A stretch of 64,000 bases of DNA from CAZJYI01 sp964550025 (lineage in GTDB: Bacteria; Verrucomicrobiota; Kiritimatiellia; UBA8416; CAYOBW01), in NCBI GenBank assembly GCA_964550025.1, contig CAZJYI010000034.1, forward strand, positions 1 to 64,000, read 5' to 3'. Of the stretch, positions 50,440 through 62,400 are shown piece by piece; within the stretch, counting starts at the first letter, position 1; every line of letters begins with the position of its first letter. The notes under the pieces were generated by a model. It made no database searches. It was not told where the DNA came from and saw only the letters and a list, made by a program, of their open reading frames with translations. The position numbers and the translations under genes were made by a program.

Positions 50440-53400
50440 ATGAACAAGGCGTTCGAGCTGTGGACCGCATTTCTCATAACCGCGCTGATGACCGCCTCGC
50501 CGCACGCGGCGACCAATACCTGGGACGGCGACACCGACGGCGACTGGAATACGGGGGCCAACTGGGTGGGGGACAGCGCGCCCTCACCGGGCGACAAGCT
50601 CGTTTTCAGCGGGACGTCCAACACCGCCACAACCAACGACATCTCTGCCGGCTTCCTGGTCGGAGGGATTGTCTTCACCAACACCGCTGACGGCGAGAGC
50701 TTCACGCTAGCCGGAGCCAACGGCATCACGCTGGGCGGCGACATCGACACGGCGACCACCGGCGGTGCCATCACCGATACCATCAGCCTCGGCATGCAGC
50801 TCGACGGCGACCGCACCATCCTCACGGGGGACGATCATGACCTCACCGTGTCGGGCATCATCAGCCAGGACGGCTCACCGCGAACGCTGACGAAGCTGGG
50901 CCTCGGCATCCTGAATCTCTCCGGAGCGAACACTTTCGGCGGACTCGTCATTGGAAACGCTGCGTACGATTACGACTGGAACATCGTCGAGATCGGTGTC
51001 GATCCCGTCGGGTCCGTCGGCAACATCACCAGCAGCGCCTTGGGAACGGGGACGGTCACCGTGGCCGGCGGCCGCATCACCTCGGACGGCGCGACCCCTC
51101 GCACCATTCTCAACAACCTGGTCGTGAACGGCGGCACGGGCGGCGGGGCCATGCGCCTGGGCGATTCGACGAAGAACGGGAAACTGACGTTCGATGGCGG
51201 CATCAACTTGACCGGCCACAGGACCGTCACAACGACGTCCGACGTGGACTTCAACGGTGTCGTTAGCGGCAACTGGTACATCAGCAAGAATGGCGGCGGA
51301 ACACTGACCCTCAACAGCGCGAACTCGAACAACGGTTTCCGCGTGGCCGCGGGCACGCTGGCCGTCAATCACAACAGCGCCCTGACCGGCTCGGCCAACC
51401 AGATCCGGGCAACGGGAGCGACGCTGTTGTTGAGAAACGGCATCACCGTGGGCGCCCCACTCCGGGTCGACAACAACCAGAACAACAAGGTCCTGCGGAT
51501 GGAAGGCGGCGGAGGCGTCACCGCCGAGTACGCCGGGACCATTTCCCTCTTCGAAGCCGGGAACAACAACTTCGACATCCGCTGCAACGACGGCGGCAGC
51601 AACTTTGATCCCACCCAGGTGTTCACGGTTTCCGGTTACATTACGGGCAACAGCTTCGACGTTACCGAGAATGCGCTCGACCTGTACGGCGACGGCGTCA
51701 TCGAGTTGACGAACCCCACCAACGATTTCCAGGGCAACATCCGCATGCGGCACAACGGCATCTGCCTGCGCGTCATCGACGACGGTGCGCTCAGCAGCGC
51801 CAAGATCGTATTCGACGACACCAATTCTCGTCTCGAGCTTCCTGACGGCATCACGGTCGACAACGCCCTTGAGCTTACCGACCGCAACGCCCACAAGCAC
51901 CTCAAGCTCGCTGGGACCACGGGGACCGCGGCAACGTTCAGCGGTCCCATCAACGTCCTGGAAACAGGCAACGGCAACTTCGAGGTCCGCCTGGGGGGCG
52001 CCGGTGTCAATAACGACCCGACGCAGGTGCTGACGATCAGCGGGCCGATCACCTCGACGGCCGGCGCAGGGCTCGAGGTGCTGAATGACGGCATCCTGGT
52101 GCTTAGCTGTGCCACCAACGACATCACCGGCAACATCAGGGTGAGCAACAACGGCTCAACATTGCGGCTCGCCCACGGCGGAGCGGTCGCCAGCTCCGGG
52201 GCCAACACGATCATCCTGGCCACGGGCAATACCTGGCTGGAGCTCGAGGACGGCGTGACGGTCGGAACGCAGAGCACGCTCCAAGTCAACGATACGGGCA
52301 ACCACGGACTGCGGCTCTACGACGGGGTGAACGGTGTCGCGGAATCGGCGACCTTTGGCGGGAATATCACGATCGACGAGACCAACGCCGACCAGTCGCG
52401 GTTCTCCGTCCCGGACGGCGAGGACACGCTTACCCTCACGGGCGTGATTTCCGACTACGCGGCCAACGCCGGGGCGATGCGCACGCGTGGCGACGGCACG
52501 ATCGTCTTCAACGGCAGCGCGCCGAACACGTTTTCCGGGGACATCCGTCTGGGTGACGGGGGCGCGTCCACCTGGAACGGGACCGGCGGCAACAAGCACG
52601 GCTTCGTTGTCGTCCACCGCGACGACGCGCTGGGAACGGGGTCGCTGGACGGCCGCGGCGCCCAGCTTTGGGCGGGAACGACCGGCATCACCGTCACGAA
52701 TGACATCGTTTTCGGTGGCGGGCGCCTGGGGCTTGGTGGAATCAACGATTTCGAGCTCAGCGGGGACGCGGCGGTAGCAGGGACGGACATTGTCGGCCAC
52801 TACGGGCTTGAGGGACGTACTTACACGCTCAGCGGTGACATCGACGTGACGGGAACCGGCACGCTCAAGATCGAGGGATCGGACGGCACAGACAACGGAA
52901 CGCTGGTCCTTGGCGGTACGATCACCGGTGCCGGCGGCGGGAACCTTGAGTTCGACTTCACCTTCCAGGATGGCGACGTCTACCTGAACGGAACCAATAG
53001 CTACACCGGAAGGACACGTCTCGAGTCAGGCACTCTGCACATCTTCCAGGAGGAGAACCTGGGCGGCAACCCGGCCGCCCCTGACAACGACGCTTTGGAC
53101 CTGTCGGGGAATGAGGGCGTCACGATTCACGTCACGGACACCTTTGCGATCGACGACGCCAACCGCGGTATCCGGGTAGGGAACACAGCCGGTGATGACG
53201 TGATCGAGGTGGATGCCACGAAGACGCTGACCATCGGCAGCGCCAATGTGATCTCCGACAACGGGAACGCGGCGTACGACCTGGTCAAGGCCGGCGGCGG
53301 CACGCTGATCCTGCAGGCCGCCAACACCTACACGCTCGACACGCGCATCGACGCCGGCACGCTGGCGCTGGACAACGGCGGGGCCATCGTCGATACCGCG

Positions 53401-56400
53401 GGCATCGTGATTTCCAACACGGCCGGCGCCCTGCTCCGCCTCGACGCCAGCGAGACCATCGGCTCCCTCTCAGGCGGCGGCGCCGCGGGCGGCAACGTCA
53501 ACCTGCAGGCCAACACCTTGACGGTTGATGACGCATCGGACACCACCTATGCCGGCGTAATCAGTGGCAGTGGCGGACTGCTGAAGAAGGGGGGCGGCAC
53601 GCTGACGCTCCCCGGCGTCAACACGCTCACCGGAACGACCACGGTCAATACCGGGCGGCTCGAGCTCACCGGCTCCGTCGCCGGCAACCTGACGATCAAC
53701 GACGACGGCACGCTGGGCGCCGAAGGCAGCAGCGGCGGCACGCTGAAGCTTGGCTCCACCACCGGCGCCAAGATCGCCGTCGACGGTTCGAACGGCAGCA
53801 CGGCCTTCTCGACGTTGAACCTCGACGTCGGCACGGGAACACAGACCGTCATCCTGGAGACGGAACCCACCGTTCCCGGCATCTTCAACGTGATCAATTA
53901 CAGCGGCTCCGTTACCGCCGGCGGTCCCGGGAACTTCCTGCTCCAGAACGCGGCCACCTACCGTACCGCGGCCTTTGCCGACAGCGGGTCCGCGATCACG
54001 CTCGACATCGGCATGGTGTCCAATACGTGGGTGGGCACGACCGACAGCATCTGGGAAATCGCGGGCCTGAAGGCCAACTGGCAGAACGGCACCGACACCG
54101 TCTACCGCGACGGCGACATCGTCGTGTTCGACGATACCGCGGCCAACAAGACCGTGACCGTCACGGGCGCCAACGTCGTTCCCAACAAGGTCACGTTCAA
54201 CAACACGGCTGCCGGCGGCGCCTACACACTTGGCGCCGCGGGCACGGAGACGATCACGGCCGAAAACGGAGTCCACTTCGTCGGCTCGGGTAGCGCCGAC
54301 GTTTCCAGCGTCATCGCGGGTGCCACGGCGGTGACGGTCGGGGGGACCGGCACAAACACGCTCAGCGGCGTCAACACGTTTACCGGCGGGACTGTCATCC
54401 AGTCGGGCGCGACGCTCAAGGGCGGCCACAACCAGGCCTTCGGCCCGCAGGTGGCGGGAACGACCGTGACCGTGCAAAACGGCGGGACACTCGACATCAA
54501 CGGTAATCGCAACTACAAGTCCTACCATCCCAACACCTTCATGGTGAGCGGGGCCGGCGTGGGCGGGAATGGCGCGATCGTCAATTCGGGTGGCGCGGCC
54601 GGCAACGCCTTTGGTGACGAGGTCACTTTCGCGGGCAACACCACCATTGGGGGCACCGGCAATTTCGACATCGATAGCACGCTTCGGACCAGTGCGTCGG
54701 ACATTACCATATCGAAAGTCGGCGGCAACACTGTGTACATCCGCGGCAACAACGCGTCTGCCTCGATCTCCAACGTCATCATCAATGCCGGGCAGCTTCG
54801 CATAGTGGACAACAACACGGCGCTTGCGGGTGCGTCCATTACGCTGAACGGGGGGATCTTTGACACAAGCGGCATGGCCACGATCACCAACGACGTCACC
54901 TTGGCCGGCGGCAAGCTCAGAAACCCGCAGGACAACACGACGGACACCTATTCCGGCGATATCGGCGTCACCGCGGACAGCAGCATCGACAATGACAACG
55001 GCAATCGTACCATCGATGTGGCCGGGGCCTTGACCGGCACGAATCGGATCAGTGTCGGCAACGGCAGAGTCCGGCTATCGGGCGACGTCTCCGGCTATAC
55101 CGGTGTATTCGACCTGAACGAGGGGGGGGCGTGGCTGGATCTTGTTGACGGCCAGGATATCGTGGGGGACATTGAGATCGACGATGCGGGCGGCACCAAG
55201 ACCTTGCGCCTCGAGTCCGGTGCCACCAACGGGACGGTGTCCGGCAACATCCTGCTGGAGGAAAACGGTGACAACAACTTCGACGTGCGGGTCGTGGACA
55301 CCGGCGCCACGCTGACAATCTCCGGCAACATTGCGGGTGATGGCGCCAACGACCCCGGTCTCGACAAGATGGGGTCCGGAACGCTCATCCTCTCCGGCAC
55401 GAACACCTACACGGCGCCGACCGACATTCTCGCCGGCACGCTGCAGATCGGCGACGGTGGCACGAGCGGGACGCTCGCCCCCGGGACGGTCAACCTCGAC
55501 GGCGGCACGCTCGTCCTCAACCGTGCCGACGGTGTTACACACGCCAATGACATCAACTTCCTATCTGCCACGAATATCCTGCGGGCCATGGCGGGCACGA
55601 ACGACATCACAACGGCGAATAACCAGGCCATCGATATCAGGAACCTGACCGTCTGGACGGCGGACAGCGGCGCCGTACTCAACATCAACAACAGCACCGG
55701 CGCCAACGGCGACAACCTTGGCTGTTCCGGGACGATTACCCTCAGGATGGAGGGGGTGGGCAACGGCTCACTCGAACGCTACATCGGCGAGGGAGGCGGC
55801 GACGTGACCCTCGTCAAGAACGGCGCGGGCACCTGGACGCTGGAGCGGACCTACGACGGCGCCAACGGCTGGATCAACGGCGGGCTGATCATCAGCAACG
55901 GCACGATTGCCGCGGGCACGAACGACTGCATCTCATACGGAACGGCCAATCGGGGTGATGTGACGATCGAGAGCGCCGGCAAGCTGGATCTCAGGGGCAG
56001 AGACGTCAGGATCAACGGTCTCTTGGGGAACGGGACGGTAGACAACTCGGGGGCGGCGGACGGGAGGTTGAGGGTCGGGTTCGCCGATGTAACTTCTACG
56101 TTTAACGGCACAATGCAGAACAGCGGACCGGGCGCCCTCGCGCTGACGAAGACCGGCAATGGTGTTCTGACGCTGACGAGCACCAATACCCACAGCGGCC
56201 AGACCCGAGTCTGGTCGGGCACCCTGAAAGCCGGATCGACCGGCGCCTTCAGCGACAGTTCGGCAATGTCGGTGGCCGCCGGCGGCACGCTCATGCTGGA
56301 TGGAAACAGCGTGACCGTCGGGTCACTCGTGAGTGAGGGCGCGGTCTCGAACGGCAGCGCCACGGCGGCGACACTGACGGCCGGTGGTGACAACACCAGC

Positions 56401-59400
56401 ACGACCTTCTCCGGGAACATGCAGGACGGCGCTGCCGGAACGCTGGGCTACACCAAGGTCGGAACGGGGACGAACACGCTTTCGAGCGCCAACGGTCTCA
56501 CCGGCACAACGGCCGTCGACGGCGGCCGCCTGGAGCTCACGGGGTCTGTCGGCGGCGCCCTGGCCGTGGCCAACGGCGCCACGCTGGGCGGCGAAGGCAG
56601 CGCCGCGGGCGCCGTCACACTCGCCTCGGGCTCCAAGCTCGCCATCGACGGGTCGAACGGCACGACGGCCTTCACGGCTTCGGGCGGGCTCGACGTGAGC
56701 GGCGGCACGGTCACCGTGGTCCTGGAAGCCGCTCCCACGGTCGCCAGCACCTTCACCGTGATCCATCACGGCGGCAGCTTCACCGGACCCATCGGGAACT
56801 TCGTGGTGCAGGATGCGGCGACCTACCGCAACCCCACCTTCACCGACACGGGTACGGCGATCACGTTGACGATCAGCAGCCAGAGCTATGCGTGGAACAA
56901 CGCGGAAGGCAACGGCCAGTGGGACGTCAACACCTCCACCAACTGGACATCGACGGACGGCAAGTTCTATGACGGGGACGCCGTCACCTTTACGGACACG
57001 GCTGCCGGGACGGTGACGCTGGCGGACAACGTCGCACCCGCGAGTGTAACCTACAGCAACACGGTGGCCTACACCGTGAACTCCGCAGGAGCCGAGACCC
57101 TCACAGCGACGGGCGGGATCGACGTGATCGACTCGGGCAACGTGGTCGTCAACAGCGTCGTCGCGGGAGCCACTCCGGTCACCGTCGGCGGAACCGGCTT
57201 CCTGAGATTCAACGGCGCGAACACCCTCACCGGCGGCATCACTGTGGAATCCGGCGCGACCCTCCGGGGCGGCAACAGCCTGGCCCTGGGTGATACGGGG
57301 CAGGCGACCGCTCTCACGATCGAGGACGGCGGCACGTTTGACATTCGCGGCAATTTCAACTTCGAGTCCTACGGCACAGGCAGCATCCTCGTCAAGGGCG
57401 CAGGCGTCGGCGGCATCGGCGCCATCGGCAACTGGTCAGGCGCCAACGCGAACGAGGCCTTTGCCGATGAGATCCTGCTGGATGGCGATACCACCTTCGG
57501 CGGAACGAGACGCTTCGAGATCGACGGTCCGCTGGACACGACCGTGGCCGTCGACCTGACTGACGGTGTCGAACTGGCGAACGAGAACGCGAACCTGGTC
57601 ATCAGGGGGAACCAGTCGGGGGCGAAGATCAAGCAGTGGACGGTCGGGTCCGGGGTCCTCTCGTTCGAGACTGACAATGCAGCCAAGAGCAGTGACGCGG
57701 ACGGGCTCGCGGATCTCATCGTCAACAGCGGCACGCTTCAGTATTGGCGCGGCGGCGCAGGGTCGTCAACGTTCGCCAACAGCATCACGCTCAACGGCGG
57801 CAAGCTGAAGACCCAGTCGAACAACGGCTCGCGGTACTTCACTCTGAGTGGGGGCTTGGCGGCCGTTTCGAATGCGACGGTCGAAGCGTCGAAACGCACG
57901 ACGCTGTCGGGGACGCTCGCCGGGGCAGGAAACCTGACCAGGACCGGCGGCGACCTCCTCATACTGGACTATGGTTTGGGCGACAACACGCATACGGGTG
58001 CGTGGTCTCTGAACGACAACACGACGCGAACGGACACGCCTTACGCCTTCAACGTCAACAACGCGGTAACCGTTGGTAACAGCGGCGCCGACACGTTGAA
58101 CCTGAACGGCAACAGCCAGACCATCGGCTCGCTGGCGGGGTCCGGCAAGGTCGACAACACCAACGTCACTGCCGTCACGCTCACGGCGGGCGGGAACAAC
58201 AGTTCAACGACCTTCTCCGGCGCGATCCAGGAGACCGGGGGCGGCGCGATCAGCCTCGTGAAGAACGGCACGGGAACCAACATCCTGTCCGGCGCCAACA
58301 CCTACGATGGTACGACGACCGTGAACGCGGGCGGATTGCGGTTCAACGGCGACAGCTCCGGCGTGACCGGCACGGTCACCGTGGCAGCGTCGGGGATTCT
58401 CGGCGGGACGGGGACGCTTGGCGGCGACATGACGGTCAGCGGCACACTCGAACCGGGATCGGCCAACGTGCAATCGTTCGTCGCCGGTTCCCTGGCACTG
58501 AACAACGGTTCGACCTTCGCGTACGAGATCAACTCGGGCGGCGTCAACGCCGACCTGGTGGTCGTCACCAACCTGGACCTGGCCGGCACGGTGACGCTAA
58601 CGATGTCGGATCGCGACACGACGCCGGTCGCCGTGCCGGACGGCACCACCTTCACGTTGATCAACTACAGCGGCGCCTGGAACTCGGGGCTCTTCACGTA
58701 TGACGGCTCGACGCTGAACGACGGCGACCAGTTCATCGCTGCAGGCAGCTACTGGCAGATCGACTACGATGCGGCGACCGGCGGCGGCAACTACGGCGGC
58801 GACCAGGTGGCCGGGCTCTTCGTGAACATCCAGGCCATTGCCGGCAGCGACACCTGGGACGGCGACATCGACGGCAACTGGAGCGTGGACAACAACTGGG
58901 TGGACGATACGGCGCCCACGACCAACAGCTTCCTGACCTTCGACGGCAACGTCAACACGACCACCACGAACGACATCGCGGACGGTCTGATGCTGAGCGG
59001 CATCCACTTCGCCGCCACCAACAGCGGGGACAACTTCACGCTCGACGGGGCCAACGGCATCACGCTGGCGGGCAACATCGACGTCACGCTGCCCGCCGAC
59101 AACTACACGGTGCGGGACACGATCGCGCTGGACATGGACGTGAGCGGCACACGCGTCATCTACGCCCGGGCCAACGGATCGAGGGTGCACGCTCTGACCA
59201 TCTCCGGCGCCATCACCGGCGACCGCGTTCGCAAACTGGGCGGCAACGTACTCACGGTCAGCGGCGCCAACAGCCATGCCGGCTTCGAGGTGGATGCCGG
59301 CGTCCTGGCGGTCGGGCATGATGACGCCCTTGGAACGGACAACACGCTCGACAACACGGGGGCCACGCTGGAGATCATGGACGGGGTCACCGTCAACGGC

Positions 59401-62400
59401 CCCCTGACGATCTCGAACACCGGCGGCAACAAGGTCCTCCGGCTCGAAGGCGGCGCGGCGAACACGGGCGCGTTGGCAGGAACCCTCACGCTGAACGAGA
59501 ATGCAGGCAACAACTTCGATGTCGTCGTCAATGCCTCCGGAGGCAATTTCAACTTCAACCAGGTGCTCACGATTTCGGGTCTGATCACGGGAAGCGGCTT
59601 TGCCGCGAACGAAAACGCGATTGATCTCACCACCGACGGGGTGTTGGCGTTGAGCAACCCGAACAACGATTTCGTCGGGCGGATTCGTCTCGCTCATGGC
59701 GGTTCGACGCTGCGCGTTGTCGACGACGGCGCGCTCAGCAGTGCCATTGTCGTCATGAACCAGGGCGACACGAAGGTTCGGCTTCCCAACGGGGTTAACG
59801 TCGACAACACGCTCCAGCTCAACAACAACGGCGGCCGGAAACAGCTCAGGCTGATGGGGATGACCGGGAACAGCGCGACCTGGAGCGGGCCCATCAACGT
59901 GAACGACGTGTCGCCCGGGGATTTTGAGCTCATTCTCGGCGGCGACGTGGCCGGAACCAGCAACGGTACCAACAACGATCCCACCCAGGTGCTCACGATC
60001 AGCGGGAAGATCACTGCCGCGGCGAACTCGGGCATCGAGATCCTGGGTGATGGCGTTGTCCAGTTGAGCAATCCGACCAACGACATCACCGAGAGGATAT
60101 GGCTCAACAACGCCGGTTCGACCCTGCGCATCCTGGACGGTGGAGCCCTTGCCAGTTCGGGCACCAACTACGTTGACCTGGAAGAGAACGCCACCTGGCT
60201 GGAACTTGCCGATGGCGTGTCCGTGGGGACGCAAAGCAGCCTTGTGATCGACGACCAGGGCAACGCACACGGATTGAGGATGTACGACGCGGCAAACGGC
60301 GTCGCCGAATCGGCCACGTTCGCGGGCAATATCACGACGAAGGACTCGGCCGGTTGGCATGCCCAGCTCAGTGTGACCGATCCGGAGGACACCCTCACGG
60401 TCACCGGTGTGATCGGCGAGAACGCCGCCGGACGGCAGTTGACGAGTGCCGGTGACGGCACGGTGGTCTTCAACGGTTCGGCCGCCAATACGTTCTCGCG
60501 TTTCCGGTTGGGCGACGGCGCGTCCTCGACCTGGAACGGCGTTGACGCAGGGAACAAGCAGGGCTTTGTCGTCGTCCACCGCGGCGATGCGCTTGGGACG
60601 GGGATGATCGAGTCGCGTGGCGGCCAGCTCCAGGCGGGCACGACGGGAGTGAACGTTCCCAACGCCATTGAGGTCGACGGTGGCGGACTGCGCCTGGGCG
60701 GCACCAACGCCTTCGAACTCAGCGGCGCCGTGAAGCTGGACAGCGGGACGGGCATCGGCAATTACGGGCTGGAGGGGTGCACCGTTACGCTAAGCGGCAA
60801 CATGAACATGAACAACAAGACGCTGTCCATCAACGGCTCAAACGGCAAGGACAACGGCGCCCTCGTCTTCAGCGGTGATCTCACCAACAGCACGCTGAAC
60901 CTCGTCATAAACGCCGACTTCGACGACGGCGACGTGACTTTGTCCGGGGCCAACACCTACCAGGGGAAGACCGAGCTCTGGTCCGGCACGCTGCACATCG
61001 GTCAGGAAGCCAACCTGGGTGCCGTGCCCGCAGCACTCGATGTCGACCATTTCGACACCGCCGGAGCCGTTATCCATGTCACCAATACCATGGCTTTCAG
61101 TGCCACGCGCGGTGTCGACATCAATAACGGCGAGCCCGAGTTCAATGTCGACGCGTCGAAGACCCTGACCGTCAATAGCCCGGTCAAGGAGAACACCAAC
61201 GGCCGCCTGCGCAAAACCGGCGACGGCACGATGATTCTCGCCGGTACGAACGTCTATGACGGCACGACAACTGTCGATGCGGGCGTATTGGCGGTGGCCA
61301 ATGGCGAGGCGATCATGGACACCGCTTCGCTGGTCGTATCCAACGCGGCAGGGGTGAGTTTCCGCCTGGACGACGACGAGACAATCGCCACCATCACGGG
61401 CGGCGGCGCATCGGGCGGCAACATCAACCTCCAGGCCAATACGCTTACGCTGGGCGATGCCACCGACTTCGAGATTGCCAGTGTCGTCAGCGGTGGCGGC
61501 GGCCTGACGAAGCAGGGCGGCGGGCGGCTGACCCTCTCCGCGGCCAACACGCTCACGGGCGCGACGATCGTCAATAGCGGGCGGCTGGATCTCGCCGGTT
61601 CGGTCGGCGGGGCGCTGACGGTAGCCGACGGCGGAACGCTTGGCGGCGAGGGAAGCTGCGCGGGCGTGCTCACGCTGGGCTCGGCCGCCGGTGCCAGCAT
61701 CGCCATCGACGGCTCCAACGGAACGACGGCGTTCACGGCCAACGGCGGCCTCGACTCGTCTGCGGGCATGCAGACGGTCGTCCTGGAGGTACCCGCGCCC
61801 ACAGGCGGCACGTTCACCGTGATCAACTACAGCGGCACGCGTACGCGCAACCTCCCCGGCGCCGGCGACTTCCAGCTCCAGGATGCGGGAAGCTACAACA
61901 ACCCGGTGTTCGCCGACACGGGCAGCGCGATCACGCTGACCATAACCGCCGGCGACTACACATGGGATGACTGGCATGCCAACGGTCTGTGGGACATCAA
62001 CACGTCCTCCAACTGGACCTCGACGAGCAAGAAGTTCTATGACGGCGACCGGGTGACCTTCACGAACATGGGCGCCGAGACCGTCACCGTGGCCGCCAAC
62101 GTCGAGCCCGCGTCGGTCACGTTCAGCAACACCACGGGCAACACCTACACGCTCAACGACAACGGCGGCGGGGAGACCCTCACGGCGGGGAACGGGATCA
62201 CCGTGGCCGAGTCCGGCGATGTGACCATCAACTGCAACGTGGCGGGCGCCACGCCGGTCACGCACTCCGGAACCGGCGAACTGACCCTGTCCGTCTCCAA
62301 CTCCTTCACCGGCGGGATCACCGTGGAAAGCAACGCGACAGTCAAGGCCAGCAACAACCGAGCCCTCGGCGACACGGCGCAGGCCGCGGCCATGACCATC

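Noticed and set aside
47889..50825. 978-residue minus-strand ORF across the giant genes, and similar ones at 58597-60579 and 60838-63096
   Set aside because: They are antisense to strongly supported beta-strand-repeat genes, have no start signals or domains, and arise because GC-rich third positions leave few stops on the other strand.
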